NCBI GenBank assembly: GCA_013335275.1
Contig: JAAXVX010000098.1
Coordinates: 1 to 5,824, forward strand
Origin: Bacteroidales bacterium
GTDB taxonomy: Bacteria; Bacteroidota; Bacteroidia; Bacteroidales; UBA932
Direction of reading: 5' to 3'
DNA: 5,824 nucleotides
The notes beneath the pieces were generated by a model, which was given only the letters and a program-made list of their open reading frames with translations, did not search any database and was not told where the DNA came from. This document shows, piece by piece, positions 1-5,824 of this stretch (position 1 is its first letter; each line of letters starts with the position of its first letter). The translations under genes were made by a program, and so were the position numbers.

Positions 1-2964
1 CTTTTAAAAAAAGACAGGCTACTTGAAGCAATTTCAAAAGTGAGCCAGCTCCTGCTTCATGAAAAGCCGTTAAGTGAAATAATTAACGAGGCTTTTAGCA
101 TATTGGTGGAAGTCATAAACAGAGACCGGGTTTACATCTTTCAGTTTTTTGAAGATTCTGTCACTGGCGATGTTCAGTTATTATCCCGATATCAATACAC
201 CCGCGAGGGAATTGAAAGCATTGTATCAATAATAAACAATAACGAACAAAAGCCTATCAAAGCGCCATACGGCTGGTACGACAGACTGCTAAAAGGTGAA
301 CCTATTATTGGAAGAAAAGATGCATTTAATGAAACCGACAGGGCAATTCTTGATAAATTTCACTCTGTTTCAACTGCAATCTTCCCCATTCTAATTGATA
401 ACAGATGCTGGGGGTTTGTTGGCTTTGACAACTGTTCCGGTAATGAGGACTTGTCCGAAGCAGAAATATCAATCCTCAGGTCCGCAATAAGCAGCATCGG
501 AATGGCAATCCTGCGCGAGTTCCAGAGAAATGAGCTTATTAATGCAAAAAAAACCACAGAAGAGAGCGAACAATTTGCCAAAACATTGATTGAGACCTCT
601 CCTATGGGAATTATGGTAATTGACAGCGATGGACTGTGTAAATCTGTCAATAATGCATGGGAAGAGATGTTTTCAATTTCCGCCTCCTCTGCAATAAACA
701 AAATCAATCTGTTTACTACAGAATCCGGTCTTGCGAAATATGCGCCTGAACTTAAAAGATCTTTGAAAGGAGAAACCGTATATCAAAACCATCTTATATT
801 AGATACTCAGGATAACAAAGGAATAAACCGGAGGATTTACTTTGACTGTATCTCCTTTCCGTTTATTGTTCATGAATCAGTATCCCGTATTGCAATAATT
901 GTACAGGAAGTAACAAAATTCGTTCATTTTGAAGAGGAGTTGCAAAACCAGAATTCTGAACTGAAAAAACTTGCCCGTGAGCTTAAGGAAAGCTATAACA
1001 TTGTCGAAATTGCAAGATTAAATTCCGAAAAAAGTGAATCAAAATTAAAAACGATCCTTGACAATAGTTTTAATTTGATTGTTCATTTCGATCTTGACGG
1101 TAAAATTATATATTGCAATAACTCATATCTGGAAGTTCTGGGTTATGACCCGCAGGAACTTATTTCGAAGAACATCTTTTCACTTTTTCATCCCGAAGAG
1201 AGAGAAAAAGCAAAAACAGTCATTTTCAAATCACTTATAGCATCCGGTACAGGAAATGTGGAATGTCGTGTTTTGACTAAAGATGGATACTACAGAGTAA
1301 TCGATCACCGTTTCCGTCTTTTCAAAGGTGACATAAATAAGAAGGATACTATATTAATGAGTTCACAGGATATTTCTGACAGGAAAAGAACTGAAATGAT
1401 TCTTAAAGTTCAGAGAAATCTTGCCTATGCTATTATTACATGTAAGAATTTTAATGATTTTTACTCAGTTATCGAGAAAGAAATAAATTCCATTATGGAG
1501 GTTAACAACCTCTATGTTGCTTTCTATAATGAGCAAACAGGAAGATTCCGCCTTGAAGGCATAATAGACGAAAAGGATACAATTGAAGAGTGGGACTCCG
1601 AAGGTTCGTTAACCGGATATATGTTTCGTTTTGGCAAACCTTGTATTTTTTATAAAGATGATATCCTTAAACTTCATGAAGAAGGGGAAATAATAGTGAT
1701 AGGGAGTATGGCAGAGGTGTGGCTTGGAGCTCCGGTTATCCGGACAGGAAAAACCATCGGTGCAATTGTGATTCAGAATTATGACAACCCCAGTGCATTT
1801 TACAGGTCCGATCTCGAAATTGTTGAAATCATTGCAAATGAAATTACAATTTTTATCGAAAAAATGGAAGCAGAAGAGAGTATGCGAAAACTGACAACTG
1901 CAGTTATTCAATCACCGGCTTCCGTTATCATTACCGATAAAAATGGGAACATAGAATTTGTCAATCCTAAATTTTCTGAAATTACAGGTTACTCCTATGA
2001 AGAGAGTATTGGCGAAAACCCAAGAATCCTTAAGTCCGGAAAACAATCCGATGAAGTATTCAGTGATTTATGGCAGACAATCAGCTCAGGAAAAGAATGG
2101 CGGGGCGAACTTCAGAATAAAAAGAAAAATGGAGAGTTCTACTGGGAAGATATTTCCATATCTCCAATATTTAATGAAAATGGCAAAATTGTCAATTATG
2201 TAGGAGTAAAAGAGGATATTACCGACAGAAAAAAATTGATAACTGACCTCATTGCCGCCAGAGATAGAGCAGAAGAGAGCGACCGTCTCAAAACAGCATT
2301 TCTTCAAAACATCAGCCACGAAATTCGTACTCCTATGAACGGAATTCTTGGATTTATTGAGCTTTTACAGGAGCCTGATACTTCCGGAGAGGAACAAAAA
2401 GAGTACATTGAAATTATTGAGAAAAGCGGCAACAGGATGCTCACCACAATCAATGATATAATAAACGTATCTAAAATTGAGGCAGGAATTGTATCCCTGC
2501 AGTTATCGGAAGTTGATATTGTCCAGATTGTTAATGATGTCGCAAATTTTTTCAGACCGGAAATAGAAAAGAAGGGGATGAAAATAATTACGGATATGCC
2601 TCATTTTGAAAAAAATACAACTATTGAGAGTGATTTTGATAAAGTGTTTGCCATATTTACCAATCTGGTAAAAAATGCAATAAAATATTCCATTGAGGGA
2701 ACAATTACTATTGGATTCATTAAAAGGGATACTATCGTTGAATGTTTCGTCAAGGATACCGGCATAGGGATTCCGGCAGAAAGACAAAGCACTGTTTTCG
2801 AACGATTCACTCAGGCAGACATGAATTCAAAAAGATCTTCTGAAGGTGCTGGTCTGGGTCTGTCGATTGTTAAAGGGTACATAAACCTGCTTGGAGGCAG
2901 GATATATCTTCAGTCTGAACCGGGAATAGGGTCAAAATTCACATTTGAACTTCCCTTAAAGTAG
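1..2964 (+). CDS. Multi-sensor histidine kinase (GAF-PAS-PAS-GAF-PAS-HisKA-HATPase), 5' end outside window
   Basis: Sensor kinase that should autophosphorylate on histidine and pass the phosphate to a separate response regulator. Visible order by base position: GAF about 13-540; PAS1 about 565-925, divergent; charged coiled-coil-like linker about 925-1041; PAS2 about 1042-1395, ending DISDRK; GAF2 about 1396-1875; PAS3 about 1891-2235, ending DITDRK; helical linker; HisKA with H-box SHEIRTP, phospho-acceptor His codon at 2317-2319; HATPase with N-box NLVKNAIKYS (2662-2691), G1 DTGIGIP (2755-2775), F-box VFERFTQAD (2794-2820) and G2 GAGLGLSI (2845-2868). All catalytic motifs are intact. It stops (TAG) right after the ATPase domain, so there is no receiver domain. 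No membrane segment is visible, so this part is probably cytosolic. The frame is open from base 1, and the 13 codons before the GTG at 40 (LLKKDRLLEAISK) read as the normal first helix of the GAF domain, so the true start lies upstream. The signal sensed is unknown. Confidence 0.95.
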   Translation, partial: LLKKDRLLEAISKVSQLLLHEKPLSEIINEAFSILVEVINRDRVYIFQFFEDSVTGDVQLLSRYQYTREGIESIVSIINNNEQKPIKAPYGWYDRLLKGEPIIGRKDAFNETDRAILDKFHSVSTAIFPILIDNRCWGFVGFDNCSGNEDLSEAEISILRSAISSIGMAILREFQRNELINAKKTTEESEQFAKTLIETSPMGIMVIDSDGLCKSVNNAWEEMFSISASSAINKINLFTTESGLAKYAPELKRSLKGETVYQNHLILDTQDNKGINRRIYFDCISFPFIVHESVSRIAIIVQEVTKFVHFEEELQNQNSELKKLARELKESYNIVEIARLNSEKSESKLKTILDNSFNLIVHFDLDGKIIYCNNSYLEVLGYDPQELISKNIFSLFHPEEREKAKTVIFKSLIASGTGNVECRVLTKDGYYRVIDHRFRLFKGDINKKDTILMSSQDISDRKRTEMILKVQRNLAYAIITCKNFNDFYSVIEKEINSIMEVNNLYVAFYNEQTGRFRLEGIIDEKDTIEEWDSEGSLTGYMFRFGKPCIFYKDDILKLHEEGEIIVIGSMAEVWLGAPVIRTGKTIGAIVIQNYDNPSAFYRSDLEIVEIIANEITIFIEKMEAEESMRKLTTAVIQSPASVIITDKNGNIEFVNPKFSEITGYSYEESIGENPRILKSGKQSDEVFSDLWQTISSGKEWRGELQNKKKNGEFYWEDISISPIFNENGKIVNYVGVKEDITDRKKLITDLIAARDRAEESDRLKTAFLQNISHEIRTPMNGILGFIELLQEPDTSGEEQKEYIEIIEKSGNRMLTTINDIINVSKIEAGIVSLQLSEVDIVQIVNDVANFFRPEIEKKGMKIITDMPHFEKNTTIESDFDKVFAIFTNLVKNAIKYSIEGTITIGFIKRDTIVECFVKDTGIGIPAERQSTVFERFTQADMNSKRSSEGAGLGLSIVKGYINLLGGRIYLQSEPGIGSKFTFELPLK

Positions 2965-2968
2965 GGAA
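2951..2968. terminator. Short hairpin covering both convergent stop codons, possible weak bidirectional terminator
   Basis: TTCCCT (2951-2956) and AGGGAA (2963-2968) are perfect inverted arms of 6 bp around a 6-base loop, TAAAGT. The hairpin overlaps the TAA of the phosphohexomutase (2956-2958, minus strand) and the TAG of the kinase (2962-2964, plus strand). Neither strand has a T-tract directly after the stem, so it is not a standard intrinsic terminator. Its position between convergent genes is the main reason to list it. Confidence 0.3.
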
Positions 2969-4698
2969 ATTTGCTCTACAAGTTTGTCCAGCTTTTTTTC
3001 AAGAATTTTATCTGCTTTCGCAAAATCTTTAGCAGATGAAATTTCCGTTTTTACTCCAAAGTAAAATTTAATCTTAGGCTCTGTTCCGGAAGGTCGTACA
3101 GATACCATTGAGTTATCGCTGCTCACGAATTGCAACACATCCGATTGCGGCAATTTGATTTTGTACCTCAAATCGCTTATCATGTCCACTGTTTCGGAAA
3201 TCTTATAATCATGAATCAGGACAACCTGCGAACCGTCAAGGTTTTGAAGCGGTTTGCTTCTGAAATCCTTCATCATGCGCTTAATCTGCTCCAATCCGTC
3301 TATACCTTTTTTTGTAATTGAAACCAGCCTCTCCTTATATAGGCCAAATTCAGTATATATATCAATCAGAAGTTCATACAACGATTTCCCTCTTTCTGCT
3401 GCCCATGCAGCAGCCTCTGCAATAAGAACGCAAGCAATTACGGCATCCTTATCCCTTACATACTCTCCTGCATTAAAGCCATAGCTCTCCTCTCCTCCCC
3501 CAATAAATACTCTTTTCCCTTCATTTTGTCTTACTACCTCGGCAATGAATTTAAAACCGGTGAGAACATTGAACATCTCAACCCCGTACTTATTTGCGAT
3601 ACTTTTGAGCAGATCCGTGGTAACAATTGTTTTTACCATATAATAATGCGGATTATTGCCATCAATAATAGTTCCCTTCTCCTTCAGCCTTTCCAGTAAG
3701 TAGTATGTTAAAATTGCAGCAGTCTGATTGCCGTTTAACAACACAAGAGAACCTTTCTGATTTCTGACGGCAACACCTAGTCTGTCTGCATCCGGGTCAG
3801 TTGCCATAACAAGATCTGCACCGCTTTCCTCAGCTTTTTTAAGAGCCATTGCCAATGCAGAGGCTTCTTCCGGATTTGGAGATTTGATTGTTGGAAAATT
3901 TCCGTCAATTACGTCCTGCTCAGGAACATTTATTATTTTTTTAAATCCGGCTCTTTTCAGCGCTTCAGGAACAAGTTTTATTCCTGTTCCATGTAATGGA
4001 GTATATACGATTTTAAAATGATCGTGTTTTTTTACCATCTCCGGTGAAAGAGTAAGAGAAAGTATAGCTTTTAAATACTCTTCATCCACCTCTTTACCTA
4101 TAATCTTAATATTTGAATCTCCTCCGGTAAAGTGAACCATTGAAGGATCGGTAATTTTTTCCACCTCTCCTATTATATCGGAATCATGAGGAGCGGTAAT
4201 CTGGGCACCGTCTTCCCAATATGCTTTATACCCGTTATATTCCTTAGGGTTGTGAGATGCAGTAATCATAACTCCCGCTACACAGTGGAAATGCCTTATA
4301 GTGAAACTCAGCAGAGGTGTGGGACGAAGCTCGTCAAAAAGATAAACCTTAAATCCATTTGCAGCAAAAACCGAAGCAGTTATTCCTGCATATTCCTTAC
4401 TTCTGTTCCTGTTATCGAATGATATCGCCACACTCAAACCGCTCCTGCCTTTGAAAGATTTCTTAAGATAGTTGGAAAGCCCTTGCGTAGCCATTCCAAC
4501 TGTATATTTATTTATCCTGTTGGTACCTACACCCATGACCCCTCTCAACCCGCCGGTTCCAAATTCAAGATTTCGGTAAAAGGAATCTTCAAGTTCCTTG
4601 AGATTTGTTTCAATCAGTCTTCTTATTTCTCTTTTTGTTTCTTCGTCGTAGCTGCCCTCCAGCCAGGAGCCGGCTTTATCAAGATAATTTGTTTCCAT
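2956..4698 (-). CDS. Phosphoglucomutase/phosphomannomutase family phosphohexomutase (long PgcA/PGM2-like form)
   Basis: Cytosolic alpha-D-phosphohexomutase, most likely interconverting glucose 1-phosphate and glucose 6-phosphate through a phosphoserine enzyme and a bisphosphate intermediate. It would link glycolysis to nucleotide-sugar, polysaccharide or glycogen synthesis. The 580 residues match the usual length of the long subfamily. Seen in order: FGTGGLRG near residues 46-53; catalytic loop TASHNPKEYNGYK with Ser148; Mg-binding loop DPDADR at 301-306; GFKF loop at 381-384; sugar-binding loop GGEESYGF at 401-408; phosphate-binding loop RPSGTEPK at 535-542. The GEES form of the sugar loop, rather than GEMSG, favours the glucose-type long family over bacterial ManB/AlgC enzymes. 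Mannose or pentose phosphates cannot be excluded as substrates. The start is secure: an in-frame TAA (4711-4713) lies 12 bases upstream of the ATG and no other start codon falls between. The gene converges on the kinase with a 9-bp overlap and diverges from the MATE gene, so it appears monocistronic within this window. Confidence 0.97.
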   Translation of the reverse strand: METNYLDKAGSWLEGSYDEETKREIRRLIETNLKELEDSFYRNLEFGTGGLRGVMGVGTNRINKYTVGMATQGLSNYLKKSFKGRSGLSVAISFDNRNRSKEYAGITASVFAANGFKVYLFDELRPTPLLSFTIRHFHCVAGVMITASHNPKEYNGYKAYWEDGAQITAPHDSDIIGEVEKITDPSMVHFTGGDSNIKIIGKEVDEEYLKAILSLTLSPEMVKKHDHFKIVYTPLHGTGIKLVPEALKRAGFKKIINVPEQDVIDGNFPTIKSPNPEEASALAMALKKAEESGADLVMATDPDADRLGVAVRNQKGSLVLLNGNQTAAILTYYLLERLKEKGTIIDGNNPHYYMVKTIVTTDLLKSIANKYGVEMFNVLTGFKFIAEVVRQNEGKRVFIGGGEESYGFNAGEYVRDKDAVIACVLIAEAAAWAAERGKSLYELLIDIYTEFGLYKERLVSITKKGIDGLEQIKRMMKDFRSKPLQNLDGSQVVLIHDYKISETVDMISDLRYKIKLPQSDVLQFVSSDNSMVSVRPSGTEPKIKFYFGVKTEISSAKDFAKADKILEKKLDKLVEQISLL

Positions 4699-4715
4699 AG
4701 CTGTGTTTTTTTACT

Positions 4716-4727
4716 ATACAAATGTAT
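4716..4727. repeat. Small inverted repeat embedding the phosphohexomutase -7 box
   Basis: ATACA (4716-4720) and TGTAT (4723-4727) are perfect 5-bp inverted arms separated by AA. The repeat covers the TACATTTG element, so a dimeric repressor bound here would block the promoter. The arms are short and partly dictated by the promoter consensus, so this is a weak operator candidate. Confidence 0.2.
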
Positions 4728-4750
4728 GATAACAAATTTAATCAATCCAA
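4719..4750 (-). promoter_or_regulatory. Bacteroidetes-type promoter for the phosphohexomutase gene
   Basis: Read on the minus strand, TACATTTG (4726 down to 4719) matches the -7 element TAnnTTTG perfectly. Twenty bases upstream lies TTGG (4750 down to 4747), a fair -33 TTG-type element within the usual 19-21 spacing. Transcription should start about 5-7 bases after the box, giving a leader of only about 14-16 bases before the ATG at 4698. That A-rich leader contains no Shine-Dalgarno sequence, as is common in this phylum. The -7 box sits in a small inverted repeat (ATACA-AA-TGTAT, 4716-4727). Assignment is by consensus only. Confidence 0.7.
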
Positions 4751-4755
4751 TCAAT
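4741..4755. repeat. Short direct repeat ATCAAT-N3-ATCAAT in the divergent promoter gap
   Basis: ATCAAT occurs at 4741-4746 and again at 4750-4755, a 9-base period. It lies between the two divergent promoters and overlaps the proposed -33 element of the phosphohexomutase promoter (4747-4750). It could be a regulator site, but a repeat this short in AT-rich DNA can easily occur by chance. Confidence 0.25.
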
Positions 4756-4756
4756 A

Positions 4757-4788
4757 TTTAAAATTAATAACAAAGAAGAGTATCTTTG
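4757..4788 (+). promoter_or_regulatory. Bacteroidetes-type promoter for the MATE gene, (near-)leaderless start
   Basis: TATCTTTG at 4781-4788 matches the -7 element TAnnTTTG perfectly. The -33 region is weak: the best candidate is TTTA at 4757-4760, 20 bases upstream, in an AT-rich tract. Only four bases (CATC) separate the -7 box from the ATG at 4793, so transcription should begin at or within a few bases of the start codon. This explains why no ribosome binding site is visible in a useful position. Confidence 0.7.
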
Positions 4789-4792
4789 CATC

Positions 4793-5824
4793 ATGTTTCT
4801 GAAAGCCTATATTCCTTTTTACAAAAGAAATCTAAAAGTTGCAATTCCGGTAATGCTCACGCAGGCCGGACAAATTACCGTTAACCTTGCCGACAACATT
4901 ATGGTTGGGCACCTTGGAACAGCCGAGCTTGCCGGAGTCTCGTTTGCAAACTCGATTTTTATACTCGGAATGGTATTCGGGATAGGATTTTCCCAGGGAT
5001 TGACACCGCTTGTGGGTCAGAGTTATGGGAGAGGCGATCATGCCAGGGTAGGTTCTCTTTTGGAAAGTTCATTGGTTCTTAATACTATAGCAGCGCTGTT
5101 TCTTACATTGCTCATGTTTGGCATGAGTTTTTTCATGAACTCCATGGGCCAGACACCTGACGTGGTACATCAGGCAAAGTTGTATTACAATACAATGCTG
5201 GTATCACTTTTCCCATTTCTTCTTTTTTTTGGTCTCAGGCAATTTTCCGAAGGCATAGGCATTACAAAATATGCCATGTACATTACTATCGCTGCCAATA
5301 TTGTAAATATATTCCTGAACTGGGTTCTTATTTACGGGCATTTCGGTTTTGACAAAATGGGCGTTAAAGGTGCCGCAATGGCCACACTCATAAGCAGAAT
5401 ACTGATGCTGCTTTCGTTTATTATTCTTTTCTTAAAAAATGAAAATTATAAAAAGTATCTTATCTATTTTTCAGGGAAACTCATCAATTTGAAAATAGCA
5501 AAAGAGATTTTAAAAACCTCCGTCCCACTCTCTTTCCAGAACCTTGTCGAGATTACAGCATTCAGCCTGAGTGCAATCATGGTTGGCTGGAGCGGGAAAG
5601 TTTCTCTTGCCGCGCATCAGGTGGCAATGAGCATGAGCAGCTTCTCTTTTATGCTTGCCTTGGGTGTGGGAGCTGCGGCAACAATCCGGGTTTCTCATCA
5701 ATATGGTTTCGGCGATTACAAATCTATGAGAATGGCAGGATTTTCTGCAATTCATATAAGCGTGGCGCTTATGTCCGTAAGCGGAATACTCTATGTAATC
5801 TTCAGGAATTATATTCCCATGATT
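4793..5824 (+). CDS. MATE family (NorM-type) multidrug/cation efflux transporter, 3' end outside window
   Basis: Inner-membrane antiporter of the MATE family, expected to export drugs or other organic cations in exchange for Na+ or H+. The first 344 codons are present with no stop; family members are usually about 450 residues with 12 helices, so roughly nine helices are visible. Likely segments by residue: 15-38, 46-72, 93-117, 133-152, 162-182, 190-215, 240-262, 273-298 and 318-336. Family signatures are LADNIMVGHLGTAELAGVS (residues 32-50) and, at the start of the second six-helix half, LVEITAFSLSAIMVG followed by AAHQVAMS. By alignment from memory, Asp34 and Glu253 match the cation-coupling Asp36 and Glu255 of Vibrio NorM. 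Glu253 supports the NorM branch over the DinF branch. The third NorM acidic residue (Asp371) would lie beyond the window. The start is well fixed: the frame is open only back to a TAA at 4739-4741, with no other ATG, GTG or TTG before 4793. The next Met (residue 21) would cut into helix 1. The substrate cannot be inferred. Confidence 0.95.
   Translation, partial: MFLKAYIPFYKRNLKVAIPVMLTQAGQITVNLADNIMVGHLGTAELAGVSFANSIFILGMVFGIGFSQGLTPLVGQSYGRGDHARVGSLLESSLVLNTIAALFLTLLMFGMSFFMNSMGQTPDVVHQAKLYYNTMLVSLFPFLLFFGLRQFSEGIGITKYAMYITIAANIVNIFLNWVLIYGHFGFDKMGVKGAAMATLISRILMLLSFIILFLKNENYKKYLIYFSGKLINLKIAKEILKTSVPLSFQNLVEITAFSLSAIMVGWSGKVSLAAHQVAMSMSSFSFMLALGVGAAATIRVSHQYGFGDYKSMRMAGFSAIHISVALMSVSGILYVIFRNYIPMI

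Noticed and set aside
360..707. 115-codon open frame on the minus strand inside the kinase gene
   Set aside because: It lies fully antisense to the GAF1/PAS1 coding region, whose translation is clearly conserved. The antisense product has no recognisable domain. The same holds for the minus-strand frames at 1609-1911, 2086-2319, 2503-2787 and 2601-2810.
1958..2203. 81-codon plus-strand frame overlapping PAS3
   Set aside because: It is out of frame within a well-supported PAS domain, and its low-complexity translation matches nothing I recognise.
1891..2235. PAS3 as a LOV blue-light sensor
   Set aside because: The expected photoactive motif with its cysteine (of the form NCRFLQ) is replaced by NPRILKS, with no cysteine there.
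2992..3000. Run of seven T's as a terminator tail for the kinase
   Set aside because: It begins 24 bases after the only visible hairpin, too far to act as its U-tract. It is explained by lysine codons near the end of the phosphohexomutase.
4483..4761. 92-codon plus-strand frame antisense to the start of the phosphohexomutase gene
   Set aside because: The opposite strand encodes the conserved GGLRG region of the mutase. The plus-strand frames at 3130-3321, 3254-3484 and 4186-4422 are shadows of the same gene.
4773..4780. Purine-rich AAGAAGAG as a Shine-Dalgarno site for the MATE gene
   Set aside because: It ends 12 bases before the ATG, lies upstream of the -7 box so would not be in the transcript, and SD use is rare in this phylum.
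4832..5755. Minus-strand open frames at 4832-5041 and 5510-5755
   Set aside because: Both are antisense to the MATE coding region, which has strong family motifs and membrane helices across the full stretch. Their translations look like composition artefacts.
1..5824. A defence system, mobile element, CRISPR array or RNA gene
   Set aside because: All but about 94 bp is explained by three housekeeping-type genes. I saw no transposase, integrase, terminal repeats, spaced repeat array or tRNA-like structure.

Overview
This window looks like ordinary chromosome from a member of the Bacteroidetes (Bacteroidota). The evidence is the AT-leaning sequence, the lack of Shine-Dalgarno motifs before either visible start codon, and two perfect matches to the phylum-specific -7 promoter element TAnnTTTG in the one real intergenic gap. 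The sequence alone does not fix a genus.

There are three protein genes, and two of them run off the window. (1) Bases 1-2964, plus strand: the 3' part of a large multi-sensor histidine kinase (GAF-PAS-PAS-GAF-PAS-HisKA-HATPase). Its reading frame is open at the left edge and its start is not in the window. (2) Bases 2956-4698, minus strand: a complete 580-residue phosphohexomutase of the long PgcA/PGM2-like type, with every active-site loop intact. (3) Bases 4793-5824, plus strand: the first 344 residues of a NorM-type MATE efflux transporter, cut by the right edge before its stop codon.

Genes 1 and 2 converge and overlap by 9 bp. A small hairpin covers both stop codons. Genes 2 and 3 diverge from a 94-bp gap that holds a promoter for each. 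The MATE -7 box ends only four bases before its ATG, so that mRNA is probably leaderless or nearly so. No gene-free stretch exceeds 100 bp.

No shared pathway ties the three genes together. They appear to be separate units for signalling, sugar-phosphate metabolism and efflux. I found no mobile element, CRISPR array, RNA gene or candidate undescribed system. The points worth a second look are the promoter and terminator arrangements and the kinase's sensory domains.
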